Source of the DNA: Pseudooctadecabacter jejudonensis
Lineage (GTDB): Bacteria > Pseudomonadota > Alphaproteobacteria > Rhodobacterales > Rhodobacteraceae
Assembly (NCBI RefSeq): GCF_900172275.1
Contig: NZ_FWFT01000002.1
Coordinates: forward strand, 744,001 to 808,000
Length of the DNA: 64,000 nt
Direction of reading: 5' to 3'
Shown: piece after piece, positions 1-7,501 of the stretch
Position numbering within the stretch: the first letter of the stretch is position 1
Layout: every line of letters begins with the position of its first letter
Notes under the pieces: generated by a model
What the model was told of the DNA's origin: nothing
Database searches by the model: none
Seen by the model: only the letters and a program-made list of their open reading frames with translations
Translations under genes and position numbers: made by a program

Positions 1-384
1 GAGATCCACCGCGATTACACGACCATCAGCGTTGGCATGGTCGACGATTATTTCGCCACAATGGCCTTGGGTGCCAAGGACGCGGTTTTGGGCCGGTCGC
101 GTGAGATAACGCGGGGCAATTTGGCGATACTGCGCGATTGGATCGCGGCAGAGCCAAAGGCGGATTTTGTCGAACCCAAGGCGGGCACCACGGCCTTTGT
201 GAAGCTGGACGTGCCTATGACGTCCTATGACACCTGCGTGGCGTTGTTGAAGGACACGGGCGTGATGTTCACACCGGGATCGGCGCTGGGCGTGGAGGGC
301 TACGTAAGAATCGGATTTGCATGTTACCCCGAAACCCTGAAAGAAGGGTTAAGCCGCGTATCAGACTGGCTTGCGCAGCAATAG
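1..384 (+). CDS. Aminotransferase class I/II, C-terminal part (partial at window edge)
   Basis: The frame is open from base 1, so the gene starts outside the window; 127 codons are visible. They match the small C-terminal domain of fold-type I PLP aminotransferases: a FVEPKAGTTAFVKLD stretch, then VMFTPGSALGVEGYVRIGFA, where the Arg of YVRIGFA corresponds to the family's substrate-carboxylate-binding Arg. The PLP-binding Lys lies upstream and cannot be checked, so the substrate is unknown. xthA follows 23 bases after the stop on the same strand. Confidence 0.8.
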   Translation, partial: EIHRDYTTISVGMVDDYFATMALGAKDAVLGRSREITRGNLAILRDWIAAEPKADFVEPKAGTTAFVKLDVPMTSYDTCVALLKDTGVMFTPGSALGVEGYVRIGFACYPETLKEGLSRVSDWLAQQ

Positions 385-407
385 ATCATAAAAACAAGGG
401 GCTTGGC

Positions 408-1196
408 ATGACCTTCACACTGGCGACATGGAACATCAATTCGGTGCGCTTGCGCGAAAATCTGGTGGCACGATTGATGACCGAAGAGGCGCCAGATGTG
501 CTGTGCCTGCAGGAGTGTAAAAGCCCCGTCGACAAGATCCCGTTGGAGCAGTTTCAGACGCTGGGATACACCCACATGGTGGCCCGTGGGCAAAAGGGCT
601 ACAACGGTGTCGCGATCCTGTCGAAGCTGCCGATTGAAGAGGCGGGCGCAGAGGATTTCGCATCCCTCGGCCATGCGCGCCACATCGCGGGGCGGTTGGA
701 AAACGGGGTGACGGTTCACAACTTTTATGTGCCTGCGGGCGGCGACAAACCGGACCGTAAGGTGAACGAAAAGTTTGGCCAAAAACTTGATTACCTGACT
801 GAAATGCGGGACTTTTTTCGCGCTGAGACGCCGAAAAAAGCGATCCTTGTGGGGGATCTGAATATCGCCCCGCGTGAGGACGATGTGTGGGATCACAAGA
901 AGCTGTTGAAGGTCGTCAGCCATACGCCGATTGAGGTGGCGCATTTGACCGAGACGCAAGAGGCGGGCTGCTGGGTGGATGTGACCCGTCAGGACATCCC
1001 AGAGGGGCAATTGTACAGCTGGTGGTCCTATCGCAGCCCTGATTGGGACGGGGCCGACAAGGGGCGGCGGTTGGATCACGTTTGGGCCACGCCTGACATC
1101 TCAAATGCGGCCCATTCCAGCCGCGTTCTGCGGGATGTGCGGGGGTGGGAGCAGCCCAGCGATCATGCCCCCGTCTTTGCGACGTTTGACCTGTAA
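408..1196 (+). CDS. xthA: Exodeoxyribonuclease III
   Basis: AP endonuclease and 3'-5' exonuclease of base-excision repair, EEP (exonuclease-endonuclease-phosphatase) fold. The family motifs are in order: TWNINS at the N-terminus, LCLQECK with the metal-binding Glu36, GYNGVAILSK, VGDLNIAP, a Trp/Arg-rich WSYRSPDWD...KGRRLDHVWA segment and the terminal SDHAPV catalytic His. The length of 262 aa is normal. The ATG at 408 is chosen because MTFTLATWNIN aligns with the family start; the frame is open further upstream (to 321) but that overlaps the aminotransferase gene. A terminator follows. Confidence 0.95.
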   Translation: MTFTLATWNINSVRLRENLVARLMTEEAPDVLCLQECKSPVDKIPLEQFQTLGYTHMVARGQKGYNGVAILSKLPIEEAGAEDFASLGHARHIAGRLENGVTVHNFYVPAGGDKPDRKVNEKFGQKLDYLTEMRDFFRAETPKKAILVGDLNIAPREDDVWDHKKLLKVVSHTPIEVAHLTETQEAGCWVDVTRQDIPEGQLYSWWSYRSPDWDGADKGRRLDHVWATPDISNAAHSSRVLRDVRGWEQPSDHAPVFATFDL

Positions 1197-1214
1197 AGGG
1201 GCAAAAACAGGGGG

Positions 1215-1269
1215 CTGGCACCCGTATGGCTTGCGTATGGCTCGCGTATGGCAGGGGTGCCAGTTTTTT
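1215..1269 (+). terminator. Rho-independent terminator of xthA with a repeat-filled loop
   Basis: Arms CTGGCACCC (1215-1223) and GGGTGCCAG (1255-1263) pair perfectly over 9 bp and are followed at once by six T. The unusually long loop of 31 bases is built from three tandem 11-base units of the form CGTATGGCNNG. Confidence 0.85.
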
Positions 1270-1358
1270 GCAGATCGCCCTTCCCCCTTGGCCTTTGACG
1301 CGCGCCGCCCCATATAGGCGCACATGGCCCGACGGTTGTGGCCCAGACGGAGAATGCG

Positions 1359-2270
1359 ATGCTTGAACTTGGTGGCGGGGCCCCCGCGGGTGCGGATGAT
1401 TTGGTGAAGGACGGCGGCGACGCGACCTTTATGGAGGACGTGGTTGAGGCCTCCAAAGAGGTGCCGGTGATCGTCGATTTCTGGGCACCGTGGTGTGGGC
1501 CGTGCAAAACCCTTGGGCCCGCCTTGGAAGAGGTCGTCAAAAAGATGGGTGGCCGCGTGAAGATGGTGAAGGTCGATGTGGATCAGAACCAAGCTGTCGC
1601 GGGTCAGTTGCGGGTGCAATCCATCCCGACGGTGTATGCGTTTTTCAATGGCCAGCCCGTGGACGGGTTTCAGGGTGCCTTGCCCCCCAGTGAGGTTGAG
1701 GCGTTTGTGACCAAGATCGCCGATCTGGCGGGGGAGCCGGACAACGGTCTGGCCGATGCGATTGAGGCAGCGGAGGCGATGTTGACCGAAGGCGCTGCCG
1801 CTGATGCCGCCGAGACCTTTGCCGCGATTTTGGAAGAAGATGGCATGCATGCGGGGGCTGCCGGGGGGCTGATCCGGTCCTATCTGGCGATGGATGATCT
1901 GGATCAGGCGGAGGCCGTTTTGAATGGTGTCCCTGCCGAGATTCACGACGCTTCTGAAGTTGAGGCCGCACGGGCCGCTGTCGAATTGGCAAAACAAGCG
2001 CAGGATGCAGGGCCGGTGGCCGAATTGCGGGCCGCTGTGGACGCCGATGAGAACGACCATCAGGCGCGGTTTGATCTGGCGGTCGCCTTGCAGGGCGCGG
2101 GTGACAGTGAGGCTGCGGTGGATCAGCTGTTGGAGCTGTTCCGCCGGGATCGGGAGTGGAACGATGGTGCGGCCAAGACGCAATTGTTCACGGTGTTTGA
2201 GGCATTGAAACCCACAGATCCGGTGGTTCTGAACGGTCGTAGAAAACTGTCATCAATGATATTTGCCTGA
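1359..2270 (+). CDS. Thioredoxin-domain/TPR protein (YbbN/CnoX-like co-chaperone)
   Basis: 303 aa. The N-terminal thioredoxin fold (about residues 15-125) carries the full WCGPC redox site (Cys46, Cys49); the rest is an Ala-rich TPR-like helical region, the architecture of YbbN/CnoX holdase-type co-chaperones. It is cytoplasmic, with no signal peptide. The ATG at 1359 is preferred over an in-frame GTG at 1338 because GGAG at 1349-1352 sits 6 bases upstream and MLELGGG looks like the family start. The LON-domain gene follows 15 bases downstream and is probably co-transcribed. Confidence 0.88.
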   Translation: MLELGGGAPAGADDLVKDGGDATFMEDVVEASKEVPVIVDFWAPWCGPCKTLGPALEEVVKKMGGRVKMVKVDVDQNQAVAGQLRVQSIPTVYAFFNGQPVDGFQGALPPSEVEAFVTKIADLAGEPDNGLADAIEAAEAMLTEGAAADAAETFAAILEEDGMHAGAAGGLIRSYLAMDDLDQAEAVLNGVPAEIHDASEVEAARAAVELAKQAQDAGPVAELRAAVDADENDHQARFDLAVALQGAGDSEAAVDQLLELFRRDREWNDGAAKTQLFTVFEALKPTDPVVLNGRRKLSSMIFA

Positions 2271-2285
2271 CGGATTTGTCGGCCT

Positions 2286-2930
2286 ATGTCCTATCGCATG
2301 GTCAAGCCAACCAACCTACCTGATGTGATCTCAATCTTCCCGCTGCCTGGCGCTTTGCTTTTGCCGCGGGCGCGGTTGCCGTTGCATCTGTTTGAGCCCC
2401 GTTATCTGGCGATGTTGGATGACGCGATGAAGACCGATCATCGGATGATCGGGATGATCCAGCCCAATGGCGAAGACCGCCTGCATCGTATTGGATGTGC
2501 GGGCCGGGTGACGGCCATGTCCGAGACGGACGATGGCCGCTACATGATCACGTTGTCTGGCGTGTCGCGGTTTCGGGTCGTGAACGAAGTGGAGGGCTTT
2601 GTCCCCTATCGCCGGTGTGAGGTCATGTGGGACGGATTTGGAAACGATCTGGGCCCCGAAGAGGTGGATGCAGGGTTGGACCGCGACGGCCTGATGGCCT
2701 TGCTGGAGAGGTTTTTTGAAGACCGCGGCCTGAGTACGGATTGGGATGGCATCAAAGAGGCAGACCCCGAGCTGTTGATCAATTCACTGTCCATGCTGTG
2801 CCCGTTCGAGCCCGAGGAAAAGCAGGCGCTGCTAGAGGCACCATCGTTGTCCACGCGGCGCGAGACGTTGGTGACGTTGATTGAATACGCGTTGCGCAGT
2901 GGCGATGATGAGACGCGGATGATGCAATGA
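2286..2930 (+). CDS. LON N-terminal-domain protein (Lon substrate-binding domain family)
   Basis: 214 aa, corresponding to the substrate-binding N-domain of Lon alone: [24 protein letters not shown] near the start (residues about 17-40) is the family hallmark, then [26 protein letters not shown]. There is no ATPase or protease domain, so it is a stand-alone LON protein whose substrate is unknown. It overlaps the next gene by 4 bases (ATGA), which suggests translational coupling within the thioredoxin/LON/Trm112 operon. Confidence 0.88.
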   Translation: MSYRMVKPTNLPDVISIFPLPGALLLPRARLPLHLFEPRYLAMLDDAMKTDHRMIGMIQPNGEDRLHRIGCAGRVTAMSETDDGRYMITLSGVSRFRVVNEVEGFVPYRRCEVMWDGFGNDLGPEEVDAGLDRDGLMALLERFFEDRGLSTDWDGIKEADPELLINSLSMLCPFEPEEKQALLEAPSLSTRRETLVTLIEYALRSGDDETRMMQ

Positions 2931-3127
2931 CCGACGTTGACGATGCGGAAAAAGCGTTTGACCCCAAAATGTTGGAGGCTTTGGTCTGCCCCCAGTGTCA
3001 CGGTGTGCTGAGCTATGACGCTGAAGCGAATGAGTTGATCAGCACGGCGGCGCATCTGGCCTACCCCATTCGCGGCGGGATCCCTGTGTTGTTGATTGAC
3101 GAAGCGCGGTCGACCGACAAGGATTAA
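2927..3127 (+). CDS. Trm112-family zinc-binding protein
   Basis: 66 aa. [17 protein letters not shown] with a CxxC pair, then [18 protein letters not shown], is the Trm112/YcaR signature. Eukaryotic Trm112 activates several methyltransferases; the bacterial role is not settled. The second Cys pair is absent, as is common in bacterial members. It starts inside the stop of the LON gene (ATGA overlap). Confidence 0.88.
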   Translation: MTDVDDAEKAFDPKMLEALVCPQCHGVLSYDAEANELISTAAHLAYPIRGGIPVLLIDEARSTDKD

Positions 3128-3187
3128 ATCTGGGATCTTAATCACTTGGCAACCTTGTTTCTATGAAGGTGGGGCAGGAGGCCGAAC

Positions 3188-3517
3188 ATGGAATCATACC
3201 TGCTGCCAGCTGATGAGCTGGCGTTGATCCGCGCGAAGAAACGTAAACTCAGTGACCGAGAAAGACAGCTGCGTGACGGGTTTTTGACGGGGCGTTTGAA
3301 CCCTGTGGGGTTGGACGCATCGGTTGAGGTGAAGGTGACGCGCCAACGTCTTTTGCGCAAAGAGATGTTGCCGCCTGAAATCAGAAACAATCCGCAGTTT
3401 TGGGACACGCGGGAGGTGACCTCCGTCGTTTTGCGGAAAGTCGGGGCACGCGGCGCCCTCCCGACCCCGCAGCAGGCTGCGGACCCGCGAGGGGAGTGGT
3501 CGGGGTCGCGCACCTAA
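3188..3517 (+). CDS. Hypothetical protein, 109 aa
   Basis: Family not recognised. A good ribosome-binding site (GCAGGAGG) precedes the ATG. The N-terminal 85 residues are charged (RAKKRKLSDRERQLRDGFL), have no membrane segment or signal peptide and look like a real helical protein. The last 25 residues (GARGALPTPQQ...GEWSGSRT) differ in composition and are encoded by a run of nested inverted repeats that also contains the stop codon. The original C-terminus may have been changed by insertion of a palindromic element. Confidence 0.6.
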   Translation: MESYLLPADELALIRAKKRKLSDRERQLRDGFLTGRLNPVGLDASVEVKVTRQRLLRKEMLPPEIRNNPQFWDTREVTSVVLRKVGARGALPTPQQAADPRGEWSGSRT

Positions 3518-3531
3518 GGTGCGTGGGTCCG
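3461..3531. repeat. Nested inverted repeats, possible palindromic element
   Basis: Several perfect dyads are packed in 70 bases: CCGCAG/CTGCGG (3467-3482, 4-base loop), CGACCCCG/CGGGGTCG (3462-3469 with 3501-3508), CGGACCC/GGGTCCG (3480 region with 3525-3531) and CGCACC-TAA-GGTGCG (3509-3523), whose loop is the stop codon of the upstream gene. A further GC-rich stretch follows to about 3550. It has no T-tract, so it is not a classical terminator. Confidence 0.55.
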
Positions 3532-3553
3532 AGCGCGGGGGGGTCCGATGGGA

Positions 3554-4777
3554 TCAGGCGCGCATCAGGCTGGGCAGATCACCGGTGAGGCCTGCGGCCT
3601 CTCGAATAAAGGTGCGGCGCAGGCCAGGGGCGGCGTTCAAGAGGCCCATGCCTGCGTCCCGCACGGCACGCACCAGTGGATTGTCGTTCGAGAACAACCG
3701 GTTGAATGTGTCTGTGGCGATCGCCAGTGTCGCGGTATCGAAGCGTCGCCATTCTTCGTACCGTGCCAGAACGGCATCACTTCCGATGTCTTCACCTCGC
3801 GATTTGGCGTCTTGCAGCACATCGATCATGGCGGCGATGTCGCGCAGACCTGCGTTCAGACCTTGGCCCGCAATCGGGTGGACGCCGTGGGCGGCATCGC
3901 CCACCAGTGCCACGCGGTCCGCGATGAACCGGTTGGCCAGCGTCAGGCCCAGCGGATAGCTGAACCGTTTGCCGGTCAAGGTAATGTCGCCCAGAAAGTC
4001 GCCGAAGGCGGGGCGTAGGGCATCCAGAAACGCATTATCGTCCATCGCCATGATGTCCTTGGCGCGGGTATCGGTTTCGGACCACACGATGGAACAGCGG
4101 TTGTCTGTTAGGGGCAGAATTGCCAGTGGCCCTGCAGGCATGAAGAACTGATGTGCGATACCGCCGTGGGGCTTTTCATGTGCGACGGCACAGACAATTG
4201 CCGTTTGCCCATAGCCCCACCCCGTACGTTTGATGCCCGCGCGGGTGGCCGTGCCCGACGCGCGGCCGTCTGCGCCGATGATCAGCTTTGCGGTGATGAC
4301 TTCACCTGAGGTGAGCGTGACTGCACCTTGCGATTGCGTGGACACCGTTTGTCCGTTCACTTGAGTGATGCGGTCGGTCTCATCCATGGCGGACAGCAGC
4401 GCGCGGCGCAGGTGGCGGTCTTCGACCATGAAGCCCATGGGGCCTTCTTCGATCTCGGCATGGTCGAAATGCAGCATCCACGGGGAGGGGCCTTCGCCCG
4501 CGCGCCCATCGGTGACTTTGATTTCCAACATCGGTTGGGCCGTGTCCGCCACTGCGTCCCACAGCCCCAAGCCACGCAACAGCCGCATGGAGGCATGGGC
4601 CAGCGCATAAGACCGACCGTCAAAATCACTAAGCGCGCGGGTGGGAGCGGGCAGGGTGTCGATGATCGTCACGTGCAGGCCAATATGGGCCAGCCCAAGC
4701 GCCAGCGCAGAGCCATTTAGCCCGCCACCTACGATCACAATGTCAGTCTGATGTGTCTTGGCTGTCGTCTTCGTCAT
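3554..4777 (-). CDS. UbiH/UbiF/Coq6-family FAD-dependent monooxygenase
   Basis: 407 aa flavoprotein hydroxylase, expected to act in ubiquinone ring hydroxylation. The N-terminal Rossmann motif is IVGGGLNGSALALGLA, the mid-protein DG motif is IIGADGRAS and the C-terminal FAD ribityl-binding motif is VALVGDAAHGVHPIAGQGLN, all as in the UbiH/Coq6 family. The ATG at 4777 puts the Rossmann motif about 13 residues in; the frame is open upstream but runs into the divergent amidase gene. Which ring position it hydroxylates cannot be told from sequence. Confidence 0.88.
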   Translation of the reverse strand: MTKTTAKTHQTDIVIVGGGLNGSALALGLAHIGLHVTIIDTLPAPTRALSDFDGRSYALAHASMRLLRGLGLWDAVADTAQPMLEIKVTDGRAGEGPSPWMLHFDHAEIEEGPMGFMVEDRHLRRALLSAMDETDRITQVNGQTVSTQSQGAVTLTSGEVITAKLIIGADGRASGTATRAGIKRTGWGYGQTAIVCAVAHEKPHGGIAHQFFMPAGPLAILPLTDNRCSIVWSETDTRAKDIMAMDDNAFLDALRPAFGDFLGDITLTGKRFSYPLGLTLANRFIADRVALVGDAAHGVHPIAGQGLNAGLRDIAAMIDVLQDAKSRGEDIGSDAVLARYEEWRRFDTATLAIATDTFNRLFSNDNPLVRAVRDAGMGLLNAAPGLRRTFIREAAGLTGDLPSLMRA

Positions 4778-4860
4778 GTCTGGCAATATGCGCCCCGCAG
4801 CGGGATTGTCCATGTGCGCTGTGGTCGCTACCGTTTGCCCATAGGGAAAAGAGGTGTGCG

Positions 4861-6189
4861 ATGCAGGATTGGCTTTGGGCGACGGCGGCGGATTTGGGGC
4901 GCGGGATTGGCGCGGGCGACATTGATCCGGTCGATCTGTGTGAGGTGTATTTGGCGGCGATTGAGGCCCATCCCCACCGGGACCGCATTTATGCACGGGT
5001 GACGGCGGATCGTGCGCGGGTCGAGGCCGCTGCGGCCTCGGATCGTGCACGGGCGGGGCGTCGGGTGTCGCCGTTGGACGGTGTCCCGGTGTCGTGGAAG
5101 GATTTGTTCGACACGGCAGGTGTCGCCACGGAAGCGGGGACCGCGCTGATGGCGGGCCGTGTGCCGCAGAACGACGCAGAGGTGTTGCGCGCAGCGACGG
5201 CGGCGGGGCTGGTGTGTTTGGGCAAAACCCACATGTCGGAAATCGCCTTTAGCGGCTTGGGCCTGAACCCGATCACCGCGACGCCGCCTTGTGTGAATGA
5301 CGACGCGGCGGTTCCGGGCGGGTCTTCGTCGGGGGCGGCCGCTTCTGTGGCGTTTGGTTTGGCGGCGGCGGCGATTGGGTCAGACACAGGGGGGTCGGTG
5401 CGGATTCCGTCGATCTGGAACGATCTGGTGGGGTTCAAGACAACACATGGGCGGTTGTCGCTTACGGGTGTTGTGCCGTTGTGTTCTGAATTTGATACCG
5501 TGGGTCCGCTGTGCCGCAGCGTCGAAGACGCGGCCCTTGTGACCGCCGCGTTGGAGGGATCGCGCGCGCCGGATTTGGCGGGGGCCAGCCTGACCGGACT
5601 GCGATTTGCCGCGTTGCAATCGGTGGTTCTGGACGACGTGGCTGAGGCGTCGATGGCGGGTTATCATGCGGCGCTAAAGCGATTGGCCGATGCGGGGGCC
5701 GTCATCGAAGAGGTGGCCGCGCCGGAGTTGGAGCGCGCCTTTGCGATGTCTTTGCCGCTTTATACAGCGGATGCCTATGCCAACTGGCGCGATCTGGTTG
5801 AGGCTGCGCCGGACAAGATGTTTCCGCAAATCCTGGAACGGGTCAGCGCAGGGCGCGATGTGCCGGCCCACGACTATCTGGCGCTTTGGGCGGAGTTGCG
5901 CGACCTGCGGCGCAGTTATGATGCGCGGATGGCGGGGTTTGATGCGGTATTGTGTCCGGGGGCTGCGAATATGCCCCCTGATGCGGACCGTCTGATGACG
6001 GACGATGCCTATTACAAAACACAGAACCTGTTGACCCTGCGCAACACGCGGGTGGCGAACCTGATGGGGGGCGCGTCTGTGGCCTTGCCTGTGGGCGTGC
6101 CGTCGGTGGGTCTTTTGATCAACGTGGCAGGGGGGCAGGATGACCGGTTACTGCGGATTGCCGCCGCCGCTGAGGCGGCGTTGCGCTAG
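4861..6189 (+). CDS. Amidase signature family protein
   Basis: 442 aa. The Ser-cisSer-Lys triad is intact: Lys in VSWKDLFD (residue about 80), the cis-Ser in the Gly/Ser-rich VPGGSSSGAAASVAFG loop (about 150) and the nucleophile Ser in GSDTGGSVRIPS (about 175). It hydrolyses a carboxamide bond of unknown substrate; no Gat partners are adjacent, so GatA is unlikely. The ATG at 4861 follows an AGAGG site; extension to 4753 would overlap the divergent hydroxylase. Confidence 0.88.
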   Translation: MQDWLWATAADLGRGIGAGDIDPVDLCEVYLAAIEAHPHRDRIYARVTADRARVEAAAASDRARAGRRVSPLDGVPVSWKDLFDTAGVATEAGTALMAGRVPQNDAEVLRAATAAGLVCLGKTHMSEIAFSGLGLNPITATPPCVNDDAAVPGGSSSGAAASVAFGLAAAAIGSDTGGSVRIPSIWNDLVGFKTTHGRLSLTGVVPLCSEFDTVGPLCRSVEDAALVTAALEGSRAPDLAGASLTGLRFAALQSVVLDDVAEASMAGYHAALKRLADAGAVIEEVAAPELERAFAMSLPLYTADAYANWRDLVEAAPDKMFPQILERVSAGRDVPAHDYLALWAELRDLRRSYDARMAGFDAVLCPGAANMPPDADRLMTDDAYYKTQNLLTLRNTRVANLMGGASVALPVGVPSVGLLINVAGGQDDRLLRIAAAAEAALR

Positions 6190-6309
6190 GGCTTGGCGCA
6201 AAAGCCACACAAGCCCCCGATCTTGCGTCCTTTTTGTGGACAGGCCCGCCTGCCTCGGGCTAGTTTGGGCAAAAGCGGTCCGCCAATGAGGCCGTAATTT
6301 GAGGCAGTC

Positions 6310-7488
6310 ATGATGTACCCCGAGCGGTTTTCGAACCTCCCGGCCTATGCGTTTCCACGCTTGAGGTCTTTGCTTGACGTCCATGAGGCGGGCGGCACGC
6401 CGATCAATATGACGATCGGGGAGCCTCAGCATACGTTTCCGGATTTTGTGCCGGGTGTGCTGGCGCGGTCGGTGTCTGAATTCAACAAATACCCTGTCAA
6501 CGAAGGCGCGCCAGAGCTGTTGGCCGCTGTCTGTGGCTGGGTCACGCGGCGCTATTCGGTGGATTTGACGCCGGACCGTGTGATGGCGCTGAATGGCACG
6601 CGGGAGGGGTTGTACAACGCCGCGATGGCCTTGGCCCCTGAGGTCAAGAACGGCCAAAAGCCCGTCGTGTTGCTGCCGAACCCGTTTTATCAGGTGTATG
6701 CCGTGGCGGCCCTGTCGGTGACGGCGGAGCCTGTGATGGTGCCCGCAACCGCCGAGACGGGGCATTTGCCGGATTATGCGTCTTTGCCCGCGGATGTGCT
6801 GGACCGCACGACGATTTGCTACATTTGTAGCCCAGCCAATCCACAGGGTGCGGTGGCCGACAAGGCCTATTGGGCGCAGTTGATTGCGCTGGCTGAAAAG
6901 CACGATTTCAAAATTTTCGCGGATGAATGCTATTGCGAGATTTACCGCGACACGCCGCCCACCGGTGTGTTGGAGGCCGTGGCCGACACCGGCTGTGACC
7001 CCGAACGGGTGGTTGCGTTTCATTCGTTGTCCAAACGGTCGAACCTTGCGGGGCTGCGGTCGGGGTTTGTGGCGTCTGGGCCCAAGAACATCGCCGAAAT
7101 TCGCCAGCTGCGGACCTATGCGGGATCGCCCTTGCCGATGCCCTTGCAGCGCGTCGCGGAGGCTGTTTGGAACGACGAGGCGCATGTCGAGGAAAATCGC
7201 AGACTTTATGCGGAGAAGTTCGACGACGCGGATGAGATTTTTGCAGGAGTCGAAGGCTATGCCTCACCTGAGGCGGGGTTTTTTCTGTGGTTGCCTGTTG
7301 AGGATGGGGAGGCCGCGGCGCTGACGCTGTGGCGCGAGGATGGGGTGCGGGTGTTGCCGGGCGCATACCTCAGCCGTCCTGGCCCAGCGGGTGATCCGGG
7401 GCAGGGATATATTCGGGTGGCTTTGGTTGCCCCAAAACAACAAACGCGGCGGGGTCTGACATTGATCCGCGACCGTCTGTATACGTGA
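6310..7488 (+). CDS. dapC: Succinyldiaminopimelate transaminase-type aminotransferase
   Basis: 392 aa, PLP fold-type I. It carries the DapC signature [19 protein letters not shown], with the Schiff-base Lys in SLSK, the upstream ADECYCEIY Asp/Tyr pair and [12 protein letters not shown] near residue 60. The C-terminal [12 protein letters not shown]...[10 protein letters not shown] matches the family closely. It is expected to make N-succinyl-diaminopimelate for lysine and peptidoglycan; dapB is also in the window at 43 kb. ftsK starts 13 bases after the stop. Confidence 0.85.
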   Translation: MMYPERFSNLPAYAFPRLRSLLDVHEAGGTPINMTIGEPQHTFPDFVPGVLARSVSEFNKYPVNEGAPELLAAVCGWVTRRYSVDLTPDRVMALNGTREGLYNAAMALAPEVKNGQKPVVLLPNPFYQVYAVAALSVTAEPVMVPATAETGHLPDYASLPADVLDRTTICYICSPANPQGAVADKAYWAQLIALAEKHDFKIFADECYCEIYRDTPPTGVLEAVADTGCDPERVVAFHSLSKRSNLAGLRSGFVASGPKNIAEIRQLRTYAGSPLPMPLQRVAEAVWNDEAHVEENRRLYAEKFDDADEIFAGVEGYASPEAGFFLWLPVEDGEAAALTLWREDGVRVLPGAYLSRPGPAGDPGQGYIRVALVAPKQQTRRGLTLIRDRLYT

Positions 7489-7501
7489 GGATCTGAGGCA
7501 C

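Noticed and set aside
4777-5050. N-terminal extension of the FAD hydroxylase
   Set aside because: It would overlap the divergent amidase start and adds 91 Pro/His-rich residues before the Rossmann motif.
6189-6216. GGGCTTG/CAAGCCC stem between amidase and dapC
   Set aside because: 7-bp stem with a 14-base loop and the T-run 14 bases away; too weak to call a terminator.
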